Under the pieces are notes generated by a model that searched no databases, was not told the origin of the DNA, and saw nothing but the letters and a program-made list of their open reading frames with translations. Source: Gymnothorax reevesii (taxonomy: Eukaryota > Chordata > Actinopteri > Anguilliformes > Muraenidae). Taken from it: a stretch of 64,000 nucleotides of DNA. The stretch covers positions 77,627,120 to 77,691,119 of the forward strand of contig CM056583.1 of the NCBI GenBank assembly GCA_029721435.1, written 5' to 3'. Every line of letters begins with the position of its first letter. Position 1 is the stretch's first letter. Positions 47,894 to 60,560 of this stretch are shown in pieces. The translations under genes were made by a program, and so were the position numbers.

Positions 47894-50800
47894 CCACACA
47901 CAGAATTTGCTTTGGCCAATTAAATTTGCAATGGCCAATTAAAAAAAAAAAAAAAAGCTAATCTTGGGGAGCTCATCATGGAAAAACATATTCCCGATGT
48001 GAATCCCTTTCGTATCTCCGCCCATTCAGCAGCTTTTCTGTCTTTTAGGAGTTTTTCTCTTCTGATTGGTTTGACATGTTGCGTGTCTCCCCTGCCAGGA
48101 GATATTCATCCATGTCTCCAGTTCCCTTACGGTGCTATCGAATATATGCCCTTTATGTTAAGAGTGCAAGTTGCTCGGTTGTCACTGGCTATATGCCCTT
48201 GAGTGACCAGGGAGTATTTTCCTAATAAAAGTTTATCGTCTTCGGAAATGATTTGAAATCTTTAATGACAATTAAATGTTAGAAAGTTCTGTTCCTGGCA
48301 TTATTAATGGGAATAAGCTCCCAAGTTTTACGCTGTCTCCATGATTGGGACTGTGATCCTATGAATGATTCTTCACTCTGTTCCACAGCCCAGTTTATTA
48401 GCAACACTTCCTAAGCCTTCTGCGGTCATCAGGATTGGGACTGTTCCTGCTTAACTCTCCAGTCCTGCCATCTGACAGCTCTGGCGAGTGGGCACTGCAT
48501 CTGACTGCTGTCTCAGGACACCATTGGCCTGGCACGGACACGCCCCTTGTTTCCATTTGTAGTTACCAGTTTTTCATTTCAACTGTCCCTGTGCAATTCA
48601 GCCAAATGTCTGAATTTCTGGGATCTGGCTACTCTTCAATCCTGCTGATCCTATATGTGCGTTTGTCAAATGCAGCTTTTTTATTCAAGCCATGCTAAGT
48701 TAGGGCCGATAAATTTTAGTGGACATCCCAAAAGATCCCACTAATGTCCTGCTGAACTACAGAGAAATATCAATAAAATGATGCGCAAGATCTAGATATT
48801 TTCTATTTGACATAACGCTGCAACTATAAAACATTGGGTCCTGGGTTTGAATATTCCTCTCAGTATAGGTGTGATGCAGGTTAAGTCCAACCAGCTGAAA
48901 CAGACTGTGAATGTGACATCGTTCCACGATAGAAGCGGAATTGCTTTTCTAACTTTGAACCTACTTAAAGGGAAATTCAAGCAAATTGTAAGGGGTCAAG
49001 GAGACACTATGAAAATAATTTATCAAAAACCAAAAAACTTCAACTGCCCACTCAATATTTCAAAATAAAATGCTGCAAATGTGAAATTCTTTTGCAGATG
49101 AATTTGACTTATGGTCTTAAGGGATTTTGACCACGTGTTTTATGCTCAACACTACCATCCTCAGGGTGAGGTGCACATTACACATTTTTTGATATGGATT
49201 TATTGGCCAAAATGAATTAATGTGGTGTCCTTGCATTCAATAAAGACTCATTTGTTTGTTTGTTTTTTTTTTTTTTAGTCACCATGTATAGTTTTCCATA
49301 ATCAGAAAAGTTTGATATTCTCTCTCTCAGGGGTATGGTGAAGAAATGCGATGAAAATTATTCTTGTTATATGAAGTGGCTGACCAGAGCACACTTGAGG
49401 CTAATATGGGTACACATGAATTTGTCACATAACCTGTAAACAATGCAGAAGACTTTCATTCACATATTTGTTTAATGTGCACAAGGCAGTGCCCAGATCT
49501 TTTGCAACAAAGATTCATCAAAGTTTTTGTTTTGTGTACGATAGATACGACTGAACAGTTGTCTGCCAATGATTATATGTATAACTCTATATTGCACTTC
49601 ATAGCAATAAAGAGTGAGTAAGTGGTATGAGTGAATGCAACCCAGATCAGAAATAAGCAGGTTTCTCAATAGATGGTTTGGCTCATCACCCTACCAGTGT
49701 ATCGATGCATGTGCATACCTTGCGGGAATAAGATCATCTTTTGGGCATGAAAACAAATGAGCTAGCCAATACTTTAGACAATTATGAGTGCAAGGCTCCC
49801 CATGACGTAATGCATTATAACACGCTGTATTCATTAAGCAGAAGTTCTGAGCATTTACATTCCAACTTGGCAAGACAATATGAGAGCATCCACCCGTGAT
49901 TTACGAGCGACAGTGGCAGAGTCACATGACAAAATTCCCAGATCAGCTTATTATAGCCCAGGTGGCAGAGTGAAAGAAAAAAATATCCTAGTTATGTGAC
50001 AAAGAATATACACACGTTGCATGCTGGCACTCCTGGTCTGATGTTAACTCAGCACGTGTTTACATGTACCTGGGTTAGTGCGTGATATATTGTCCCAGCA
50101 TGAAAGGCTTTTACCACAGTGCAGGGTACTGCTGAATAAGGTGCAGGATGTGGAAGCACATACATTGTACAAGACAGTGCATCTGTTGTGTGGTCCCTCA
50201 CCGCAGCTGACCGCAAATGGATTTTTGCTAAATGTTGCCATCTAGTGGAACGGGGCTGACTGATGACAATGCACCTGGTCTCATTTATATTGTAATGTTG
50301 CCGCTGAATTCTAAGGAGCAGGTAGGAATCTGATCTCCGATTTGGTTCAGTGCCCTCGGCACTTTGCCACCGAAACTTTTAAAACCACAGAACTAAGGAC
50401 GATGCCCCAGTGGCAGAGGCTCAGGTCACTCTGTATTCCCTCGGGAACGTGAGGAGCAAGCAGTCCTCGGCTCGAATTCTCACGTCAAGCATAATGCCTC
50501 AGCGGGAGGGATGGAGGTATATCCTGCCCAGTATTGCCAGAGGCTTTACATAGTCGCAGTGGCTGTACACAAATCAGTCAAACTGGAGTATTATCAAGAC
50601 ATTTTACATGAATGTTTGGCCGTCGATGTCTGCAACAGTTTAACACCAGGATGGTAAAATTATCGTTTTTCCAAGGTTCTGTGATTCCTTTGTTGTTGCA
50701 AATCAATAAGCCCCTTAGGAGCTCACTTAAAACATGTTTTTTGCGCAAATGACGCCATCATACTGTGTTTTTTGATATGTTCAAAGAGGCACAACATATT

Positions 50801-51883
50801 TGAAAGAAAAAAATTCTGAAATATTTGCTTCCCCATGCATATCTTTTCTTTTCTTATCTTTTTAAAGCACTGTATTATAACTGAGTGACAGGTCTTTATT
50901 TGTGAAATGCTTTGTTTTTTTCAGCAGAGAAAATGATTGAGTTCAGAGTGCCTTTGCCTTGACTGTAAAATGGCACATTTACAGGAGGCAATTAAAAAAT
51001 TTGTCTGTACCGTACTTGCACCTACTATTGTAAGAGTCATGTTTTCTGTATGACAAGAAAAAAAAAAACTGGCGTTTTAAGGATGAAAGCTTTTGCAGTC
51101 TTTGTTTCTTGTAAATGTGCTCATAGATATATTCTTGAATAAGCAAAATATTAAATGCATTTAGTGAAACAGACCATGTAGTTTGCAGCTCAATACTGCC
51201 TTCTATTCTCAATTTTAATCAGAGCAGGTCCATGCTTTCCAGTTATCCTCCCACACCAGAAGCTACTGATAAGGTATATTAAAAAAAAAAAAAAACTATT
51301 GGTAAACATTTGTAATTTCATGAAATAAGGGCATTTTTCCATTCCCATACCATACACATTCCTTGATTAAAACCTAGAAATTTCTAAAGAGGTTTTCTGC
51401 AATGCTGACAGAACAAATATTTTTGAACGACTCTAATCTTGCATCCTTTTAATTTCGGGCAGTTGCAAGGACGCTCCAGAGGGGAGAAAATGAGTGGGTT
51501 GAGAGGAGGGAGGTCGTGAGGAGCTGCATCTGTGAGCAGTCGGGTTGACAAATCATCGAACCGCTCTTTCCACCGCTGGTTCAAACCTGGTCTCTTGCGT
51601 CTCAAAACAGAATAAAATAGTCCCTGGCATGTGCCATTCATTCAGCCATTTTGTTTTGTTTGCATTCCGAGGCCCAGCTAGTGGCTGTCTGGGGGGGGTG
51701 GACTGTGGATTTCCACTGCACCCTGATTAAACCTATCACTCACGACTCCCACCACGGCTGTGTTTGTTAAGACAGTCCCTTGTTTATCAGTACCCATCAC
51801 CAGTCTGGCTCCACCTATCTTTAAGGCATCCCTGTTGTAATCAGCATGTTGATTGGTGCTATTAAAGTTTTCTTGCTTTGTGT
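47894..51883. other. Intergenic DNA, no supported gene
   Basis: AT-rich sequence with poly(T) at 49264-49278 and poly(A) at 47941-47956 and 51281-51296. Apart from a weak tRNA-like patch at 50410, nothing was recognised. Confidence 0.4.
50410..50492 (+). repeat. tRNA-like SINE head candidate
   Basis: An A-box-like agtggcagaggctcagg and, about 55 bases later, a B-box-like cggctcgaattc are arranged as in tRNA-derived SINEs. There is no clear body or tail, and it could be chance. Confidence 0.25.
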
Positions 51884-51906
51884 GGGGGATGGGGATGGGG
51901 ATGGGG
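51884..51906 (+). other. Canonical G-quadruplex motif
   Basis: Four G-runs of 5, 4, 4 and 4 separated by AT dinucleotide loops. Short uniform loops predict a very stable quadruplex. No gene is adjacent. Confidence 0.7.
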
Positions 51907-53189
51907 CGAGGGTGTGTTTGTTGTAACCCTTCCCTGATCTTCAGTTTGAGGTCTGGGCAGGCAAACCAGTTTATGACTGGGAGCAAGGCAGGGAAATAAT
52001 CAGGCAGATGACATACACGGTCTATAATCAAACCGGCCCTCTAGGACCATGGCACAGGTCAAACATACTAACATATGACATCAGGAAACTGGTAAATATT
52101 TATTTTTTCCTTGGGTAGGTGAGCTATATAAACTTTCCACCACTCTGATTGGCAAGAATGAGATTGACCACTTTCTTTGATGCACAGCCTTTATTTCTTG
52201 CTAATAAAGTCTTTTTAACTTTGTGTGTGTGTGTGTGTGTGTGCGTGTGTGTACGTGTTTTCAGTAACTGTGTGCTTTTTTTAATGATGGTAATTCTGAT
52301 TTTATTGAAATGAGCATGTGCAGTTGAACAGATTAAAATGTGCCACAGACACAGTCGGCAATGTGCTGAAATATTGCACACTCTGAGGTAATCTATTTCA
52401 ATAAACTAACTCCTGTACTTCCAGTCGTATTGCACTGATACAATAACATCATAAAATAAAATAAAATAAAAAAACATTGATGTTCACCAAGGAGGCATAT
52501 TCTTACACAAAGACAATAGAAGTAAACAATATTTTGCTAACAAGCTTGGATGCTGCCCCAAATAGCCTTACAGCCATTCTCTCCAGTTGTTTCCAGCTCA
52601 ATAATTCAGGGCTAAAAGTGTGAGGTATGGGAGCAGGAAAATAAAGATGTAATATTTAATATGGCTCCCGACACTCCTTCTTGTGATTGCCAGAGACAAA
52701 TTTTATTGGTCTGCAATGAAATTCAAAAGCTGTGATCTGCTCCCTCTCGCGGCTCTACCAATGTAGCAGTAATCTTTCCCTTATTAAATGTCCATTCCAA
52801 TCTTTCGCTCAGGCAGACGGTTTTTAGGCTCGTAAGAAGAGTGCAGGCATCGCTGAAGACTTGATATCTGTACCGGAATAAAAAAATATTTTACAGAATT
52901 TGTACTTCCTAAGTGAATCAGATTTGCTGCATGTCGTAGAAAACAATAGGCTTGGTATTTAATGAAGTGCACAATTCAGTCCTCCAGGATGGTGCAGAAC
53001 AGCAAAAGACCAGTTGAAAATGACCCCCAATTTAACTACTGCGTTTTTACATGGGCTGTTTCGCTTACTGCTGCCAAAATAAAATGAATTGCATTTAACT
53101 GAATGGTCTGTTCTTTTGTGGTCACTCTCAGCCCAAAGAAACCAAAAATTGGAACCAAAATCCAATTGTTGCTAAGGATAGAAACATGC
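51907..53189. other. Intergenic DNA, nothing recognised besides a microsatellite
   Basis: Contains the GT repeat at 52221 and an AAAAT run near 52450. No exon was recognised. Confidence 0.4.
52221..52256. repeat. (GT)n microsatellite
   Basis: A GT dinucleotide run with two interruptions. Confidence 0.9.
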
Positions 53190-53395
53190 TGCAATCCCAT
53201 TTGTGCAGGGTACAAATAATGACAATTTTGCCTGTTGTGCATGAAGCTTTTAAGGCTTTATAACTTGGTATTTGTGTTACAGAGATGGGGAAAATTATTC
53301 CAGCGAGGCCAGACATTTGGATATTGAATTAATGAATTATTTAGCAATTAAATTTTGGAATTTACCGACACCGGCATCATAATCTGCACTATGGG
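53190..53395 (+). mobile_element. Diverged copy of the TTAA-flanked MITE at 53965
   Basis: Shares, in the same order and orientation as 53965-54172, tacaaataatg, aagc(t)ttataac, ggtatttgtgt, aaattattcca, gacatttgga and ggaattta followed by gccggcatc/gccagcatc-like text. The ends are degraded. Confidence 0.65.
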
Positions 53396-53960
53396 TGAAA
53401 ATAGTGATATATGTGCGCAAACTAAGACTTGTGCTGCTTCGTATTATTGCTCATTTGCACTCAATATATTTTAGGGTTTTTCTGGCCGGTGCAGTCATGC
53501 CCATGTGACTCTCAACAAAATGCATCTGAGCAGCTGACCTCCTGAATGCCAGCACATCAAAACAGGGGTTTGGCATGCCTTCCGCGGCACTCTGAGCCCG
53601 GGTGCTTCAGATAACACTCGCACTTTAAACAACCACCGAGAGGAGAGGCCAGCAATCCCTAGCGATCACTCAGCATACGCCCCTCTCCCCCTCAGTCCGC
53701 ACTGATCCAGTTGCAAAGTGATTGAGACGGGTCTGGCCCTGCCCCTTCGGCCATATGAGAGAGATGCCAGGAATCTCAGGCCTCGAGGACACGGACATTG
53801 TGCTGCAGATGACACTGTTTATGGGCTAAGCTGTTCACGCAAAACCTCTTCAATTTCAGTCATATGGGGAATTTTTCTCTACTTTTCTCCTCCTTGGCAA
53901 AGTGCACCCACTGAGTTTACACAGTGCAATGAATACGAGCATATTTTCACTAGAAGTTGC
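53396..53960. other. G+C-richer unique segment, candidate non-coding element
   Basis: 53560-53830 is less AT-biased, CpG-containing and lies between two copies of a MITE. The 89-codon frame at 53718-53987 has no recognisable motif and runs into the MITE. Confidence 0.25.
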
Positions 53961-53964
53961 TTAA

Positions 53965-54172
53965 CCCCTTTGCCACAATACAAATAATGCCAATCTTTTC
54001 CTGTTATGCCTGAGCCTATTTAAGCTTTATAACTCGGTATTTGTGTCACAGGAAATTCTAGGAAATAATTTCTCTAGGAAATTATTCCAGGGAAGCAAGA
54101 CATTTGGAAATTCAATTACAGAATTAAATTTAGGAATTTAGGGACGCCAGCATCTGTATCTGCGCAAAGGAG
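53965..54172 (+). mobile_element. 208-bp piggyBac-like MITE flanked by TTAA
   Basis: The element starts ccccctttgcc-like (cccctttgccac) and ends gcgcaaaggag, imperfect inverted ends, with TTAA directly on both sides (53961-53964 and 54173-54176). A TTAA target site and C-rich ends are the signature of piggyBac-type elements. Confidence 0.75.
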
Positions 54173-54176
54173 TTAA

Positions 54177-55964
54177 TTTGCGAAACACTTGAGGTTGTTT
54201 TTAAGTCCACTCATCTTGGGCCGCTGTTTCATGAGGTTAGCATGGCGAAAAAGATGCACTTTTAGGCAGCAAGATTTTTAAATGATCGCTAAAAAAATGG
54301 TCTTTACGGCTTTTGTCTGATTAATTTCTTTGAATTAGTGCCCATAAGTACATGTCCAAACATTTGTAATGTTCTCCATTTCGAGCATCATTCAACCTCA
54401 CTCATCAGACACTGCTGCCTCATCTGCACCCAGCTGGCATGCCCCTGTGAGTTCCTGAAGTTTATCTTTTCTGCAGTGCATCACTGACCTTTTTAATTCT
54501 GCAGATCCAGCACTGTTTGGTGTTACTTGTGCTTGACTTCCTCATTACCCCGTGGATCATGCAGCTGGGAGTAATTCTTAGTGCTTAGACTTCTCAACTA
54601 CTTCTCAACTACTCTCCTATAACTTTTCATGCCCGACAAGACTATTCTGAACATTTACTGAATAGTACTTTTATGTTATATATGTATGTTTTCGTTAGAT
54701 TTCATTGGCTTTTCTATTTCTCTTGACAAGTCAAGGACTTATACTTACTTAGCCTTTACCTTTCTTGTATACTTATCAGGTTTCCACTTGGATTGCATTT
54801 CAGTATGACCTCTTAAAGATTTTGAAAGGATACTTTCCCATAAATTTCAACATGGCCTTTTCATGCTGACCTCCCTTTGGCCATGAAATATATCACTTTC
54901 CTGATTCGGCTTACAACAAAAAGGTAAACCAGACTTCACTTCCCGCTGCGGCGAGCTGATACATTCCTTCCATGGCACATTTGAATTTGTGTCACTGCTT
55001 TCCAACAAAATATTTTATGAGTCTCTCATCACAATCTGAAAACTGAGAATAATTTGGTTTCTTTGGTTTTCATTGATATTGTGTCAAAGAGTGAGCTCTT
55101 TCTTTCATTTGCACCTCCTGTAGAGAAACAGCACGTTTAAAAATGTTTAGTGTTTTTATTTTTTTGGTCACCTAAAAATGGGGAAGAGGTTTTAAAGAAG
55201 CACTTAACAACAGCTATTTTTATCATTGTGGGGTCAGACGGTTATTTTCTCACTGACAGCTCTTGCTCTCCTTCTACTAACTACACTCAAATGAAAGCAA
55301 ATTTATGCTGCCAGTCTATGTACGTGCTGTTTGGGGCTTCACAAAATTTTAGTCAACCCACTGACATTAACATTTATTGATGCAATGAGATGAATAAACA
55401 GAATTAGCATAGTGGCTTCTCCGCTCTGTTCTGATCATTACCTGGGAGCGTACGCCTGAGCGAGTTGAGAGAAGCTCAGTAATCTCAGTAATTAGCAGTA
55501 GTAATCTTACCCCCCTGTGAGCTACATAATCAGGCCCTACAGGTGGATGCTGAGATGGAGGTGGGAATGAAATTTGCAGTAGTAGTGTAGCTGGCAGAGT
55601 AGTAATATGGAATGAGTGTGCTTCCATTGGAATCCATGTTGGGGGGTAGTGTTAGTTGTGGGTGTCTTAAGCAATGTAAGTCACATGACGGTGTTGTGTG
55701 GGTTGTTTACAGAATGCTGTTTACCTATCTGTGTTCTACACTTTATTTTTTAATTATCTATGTGCAGCATATTTTTAATAGACAATGGAACTAATCATGA
55801 GGCTCATGGCACATTCAGGGTTCATTGAACGTAACGGAGCCATACTTCTCGTGATGTCACGAACCTGGTCACGTGGATTTGTTGACTATAGTGAATGGCA
55901 AAAAGCCACAACATGACAAGTGATTTTATAGGAGAAGTAAAGTTGTCCTCCACTTTTTGACATA
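54177..55964. other. Intergenic DNA, nothing recognised
   Basis: AT-rich. Short tandem duplications such as ttctcaactac twice near 54590. No supported gene. Confidence 0.4.
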
Positions 55965-56165
55965 ATCCCAGTCAGTTGCAGCGTTATTAACTGCACAAAC
56001 CGTTTCGCGAAGGGTTCAGGAATACGTTTCCTATGTATTCCTGATCGAGAACCGAAAAAAATCTACTTTGATTGATGCACTTTGATGCAAAAACTTTGAT
56101 GCAAGAACTGGATGCGGTCGACCCACTGGCGTTTGTACTTTTCACTTTCTGTCGGGTTAGTCGCA
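55965..56165 (+). pseudogene. Decayed THAP-domain (C2CH zinc finger) fragment
   Basis: A plus-strand frame from 55968 reads S-C-S-V-I-N-C-T-N-R-F-A-K-G-S-G-I-R-F followed by I-P, which matches the first half of a THAP DNA-binding domain (C-x4-C, then the F-x-x-[IF]-P block). It then meets a TGA near 56083. In another frame at 56134 the second half appears as C-T-F-H-F-L-S-G, the C-x2-H-F-[LIV]-S-G end of the domain. Stop plus frameshift show it is dead. THAP domains occur in P-element-like transposons and in host THAP genes. A transposon source is more likely here because no host exons are seen. Confidence 0.7.
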
Positions 56166-59100
56166 AGTTATTTTCCATCATTTCTACCATGACATTTTGC
56201 TAAGTTTTCGCATTTTATTATTCGGTCATGACAAGGGATTGATCTTTTTTGCGTTGGGCAATTCGTTAGGTTCCTTACATTCTGATAGTGAGAATTTAAG
56301 TGACAGTTTGGATATTATCAACCTTCATCAGTATCTAAGATCAGTACTTTTTCGGCTTGAATTTTGGGTACCCAGAGAAACATTCGAGGGTGTAAAAACG
56401 TCCATCGTACATCCAGTCAAGAAAATTTGGAAATAAATGTCTACTGCAGCTGTAACGGTGGCAGCCTTGATACTGATGACACGCCAGCTGGCTGAGGAAT
56501 GTGCAGTATATGCATTTGCGATATTAAATATTGATCATAAATTCTAAACCCCCTTATCACGAATAAAACCCCACAAAATATATTGGCACCCCTTTTTAAA
56601 ATCGTTCTGGTAAATGTACGACTTTCACTGATCAATGATGATCAAAAAATGTTGAATTTCTGTTCAATGAAGGAAAATCAAGTGATGATCCAGCCGACCC
56701 AGACCCAAAGAGGGGTCGCTCCTCCAACCTCTCAGCTCGGAAGGATCCGGAAGCCTACACAGACCATCTTTGTACAAAAGCTAAAAGAAATATCTTGCCT
56801 TCGTGGTACTGTCAAGGTTTTGTACATATTCAGAGACCGCCAAATCGGTTCCACAACTGCAGGCTGGTTATGTTGTATTGATTTACACTTGTTCTTGCCC
56901 ACCACGCTAATGCGTATGGCTGAATATGACGTCAATGTTTGTAAAACAGAAGTATCGCATGCCGAAGGAGTCAGGAGGGTCTAATTAATGATTAATTAAC
57001 GCTGTGTTCTTACGCATCCGTGAGGTCACAAAAATTATTTCAGAGGCTAAAAGTTTCATTCCATAGTTAATTTGGGTAAAAGCATCGTACTGTATTACCG
57101 GTTAATCTATTTCACCATTTCAGCAATTTTCCAAATAAATTTTGTAACATACACAAAACACTGGCAACGATGGAAAAAATTCAAAAATCACTTAGCACAG
57201 AGCCCTATAAATAGCTTACCGTTTCATGATAATTTAATTGCCTATTTCACCTGATCAGAGAGTCCAGTTCTGGCCCAGGACCCAATCCCAGCAATACAGA
57301 TTTTCCTCCTCCTTCCATGGGTATCGCGCATAATTGCTGGTGTTGAAATGCTTCTCAAAAGCCTTGGTTTTTTGCATCAAATTAAGGTCTGATGTAGGTT
57401 TTCCCAAGCTGATCGATTGAAACTTCTCATTGAATATTAGTCTAGAACACGTTCTTCATAAACTCAGAACGATATTCACAGCTATGATGAACCAACAACT
57501 CAGGTTAACTCACTAGGTTGTTTACCGCCTATTTTTTATTTTTTTTTTAATTTCGCTAGCTTGTGATTCGACTGGGGAACAGCAGGCGGAGCTTGTCATT
57601 GCGATAACACAGCCCTCCCATTCATACGGGTAATATTATTGGACAATTTTACTGTCATTTGAAATTACTATTGATCGGAGCCGAGTCCTCTGTAAATGCA
57701 CAGTGGACCCACAGCATTTCCTTCGCAGCAGCTGTAGAGGGAGAACATTCAAAGTATTTAGGCGTAAGAGACACGACTTACTTCGACCTTGTATAAAGAT
57801 GAGCAAGAGCTATTAGCGAACGGTATAACTACATTCCAAGTTCGCTAGCTATGTTATGGCAAGGTAGCTAAACACACATTACAAAGGTCTGCACATACCG
57901 ATTCGGCAACAAGTTTAACTGGGAAATGTTAGTTGATATTGGAAAGACACCCATGACTAAAACAACGAGCTAGCAACAATATTATATTACTTTTTCATCT
58001 GTGTGCGATGTGTTCGTAGCTAGTCAATGTAGGTAAGGCAATTGGCATGAATTTACAACGTAGCCATTCACAATATGAATGTCAATTCCAGTCACCAATC
58101 TAACTTTATAGTCAAAGACAATGCAGCATTTTATATCTGATGTAGGAAGTGTTGTGCAATAACGTCTGATGCTTCTTGTGAAGATGTGTTAGTCCAATTA
58201 CTTGTGGCTAATTTGACGCCAGCAAAATGATCAATTTGCAATATCAGTATCTCCGCAGTATACAGCTACCTAGTTTCCATGATTATTTTAAATTGTGCCA
58301 ATTGCGCAGGTTAAACGGAAGAGACTGCAAAGAGGTAGAAAAGATTGGGATCCATCGGATGGTTAAATATACATTTCCTGGAGCTAATTCTAATTCTAGC
58401 TGGCTATATTCACTAGCTCAAAGAAGATTCGCCGTCGTTGATGGCTTTCGCTTGCTACTAGGCTCTACTCTGACGATTGCATCATCGTCTTCCAAACTTC
58501 CTGATGTCGAGACATGCGCGGCACAGTTTCATTTTGGGAACTAGTTCCAGGAGGTGGACGAACCAGCCAAGCGTCCATGATCGGCTGTTTGCACGCTAAC
58601 TTGCCAGGCAACTGGTGACAGCGGCAGCTATACAGGCCTATCTTCAGATAATCGATAAAACTAGGTCGATCAGTACAGTCTGAAGCCATCCGTGTTGTTG
58701 CAGATACTGGTACTGGTGACCTATCTATAACGTATTGGCAGCAATTTTTTGCGTACCGGCGGATTTTTCCAGCGTACCGGCATGCAACTTTTGCGTTCGT
58801 CAGCGTACGATGGCCTGGCTAGAGCTATGACATTGTTTTAGACTTAACATTAACTTTACTGCTGATTTGTTGTTATGTACTGCCTGGGTGGGGCTGTTAG
58901 TCCTCCACCTACAGTAAAGTAGGTGTTTGCTCACCTCAAAATGCGACAGCTGTGGGGGGCGGGTTGCTTGTACCCATAATTGACACAGGAGAACCAGGGA
59001 TAAATGGGCCTGCCCAGATGCAACAGGGCACATCTAGTAGGAGGAGCATTCCCACTGCCAAGCCACAGAACCAACCAGGAGACTGCTGTCATGGCCTCCT

Positions 59101-60199
59101 CGTGACGAACAGCACCAGCACAGAGATTCACCTGGACAGGGCCTGACGTGATTATTCAGTCCTGGATAAAACTTTGTTCGGTGTTCTCAAATCGACTTTA
59201 ATTCCATTAAGTATTCCGGAGCGAGTGGTGGTAGCGCGGCTGTATGCCATAGCATACTCTGATGTTTTTGTGCCATTTTCTGGTAGTTGGTGCCCTGAGA
59301 GAGTGAAAGGCATTGGGGAAACTGACTCATTTCCATAGAGATTGTATCTTACGGTAATTCATTTCGTGAAATGAAATAAAATCCCAAGAAAACTGACTGC
59401 CTTCGGACCAAGAAACATTCAGTGAGCCTGGTGAGACTGAACACGCTTATTTATTTATTTATTCATCTATTCATTATTTTCTCCTCTTTTTGGTCAAGAG
59501 GGGTCCCAACTAATTGGACTCCCCCCCCATTTATATTTGCCCTCTCCACCCTTTCATCCCCTGGCTTGTCCTGGTTATATTTTAATACTTATTGATTGCA
59601 GGATTGGGCGGGTGTCTTCTGTGGGATGAGGAGGACACGTTTGCTGCTCCAGTGCCATATCTAACGGTTGTATGAGGGCCTTGGTCAGATGAGGTCAGAC
59701 TGGGCTTCTTTCAGCGATGGGAGGATATTGTGGTAAGATCAGTATAGGCAGTGTTTTAAGTGCTTTAATCAACTGCTTGATGGGGCTTTTATTCTCCTCA
59801 TGACAGAGTAAAACTGCATAAATTTGTCACATATAGGCTACTGCATGAACCACCAGCTACAAATTTTAGTATTTGCACTTTTAAAACAAGGTTTTGGGAA
59901 GGATTAAAGTTCTATTTGATATCAGAGGTGTCAGCAGGTGGAATGCTGGAATAAATTCATTTTGAATTAGGACATGCTGAGTGAAAGAAAAAACGAATTG
60001 ATGGCTTGTGTGGCGAGACTTGAAACACTTTCCTATTTAACAGATGATGAGCTTTTCCTTCATTCACTTAAAAAGACGCCATTACATCTGCATTTCTGAT
60101 TTAAATGCTGTCATTCCCTGTGTGCTTTCAGCCAGAGGGCCCGCATGCACTGCGTCTGATGATACGCGTACAGAAAAATTTCTGAATCTACTTTCCTCC
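56166..60199. other. Possible body of a decayed transposon, then unclassified DNA
   Basis: Downstream of the THAP fragment, frames at 56197-56436 and 56583-56984 (plus) have no recognisable transposase motif. The region 57530-58800 is less AT-rich, with CpG and repeated gctagc words. The total would suit a degraded P-like element, but no inverted ends were found. No host gene is supported. Confidence 0.25.
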
Positions 60200-60269
60200 A
60201 GCCAGAAGGAATAATCGGAATTTTTCTGGACAGCACGCAACTGAGCGCAAAGATAAATATAAAGGGTGC

Positions 60270-60538
60270 AGTTATATTTTAAAGGACCAGTGTGTAAAAT
60301 GGGGAGGAAACAGTGACATCCAGCGTTCAGATTCTAGACTGCAGCACTCATTCACTCACCCGCGCTCACCCCTCCCGTCGGCAAAAGGACGGTGGCCTCC
60401 GAGGACCATAACACTTTTGCGGAATTGGCGTCTTCTAAGACTGGGATTCATACACGCGAAATGCGTTCTCTAGCTAGCTGGATTGTTCGGTCGGGCTGCC
60501 ATACCAACATGGCGACGTCTGTAAAGCAAGGCCCTTGC
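60270..60538 (+). repeat. Dispersed repeat fragment, fish-type
   Basis: The phrase tattttaaaggaccagtgtgtaaaatgg followed by gtgacatccagcg and ggtggcctccgaggacc resembles a repeated sequence common in fish genomes. The family and ends are not determined. Confidence 0.35.
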
Positions 60539-60560
60539 TATATATATATATATATATATA
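60539..60560. repeat. (TA)n microsatellite
   Basis: An uninterrupted TA run of about 22 bp. Confidence 0.9.

Noticed and set aside
56583..56984. 133-codon plus-strand frame downstream of the THAP fragment
   Set aside because: No transposase or zinc-binding motif could be seen in any frame. Left as part of an unclassified block.
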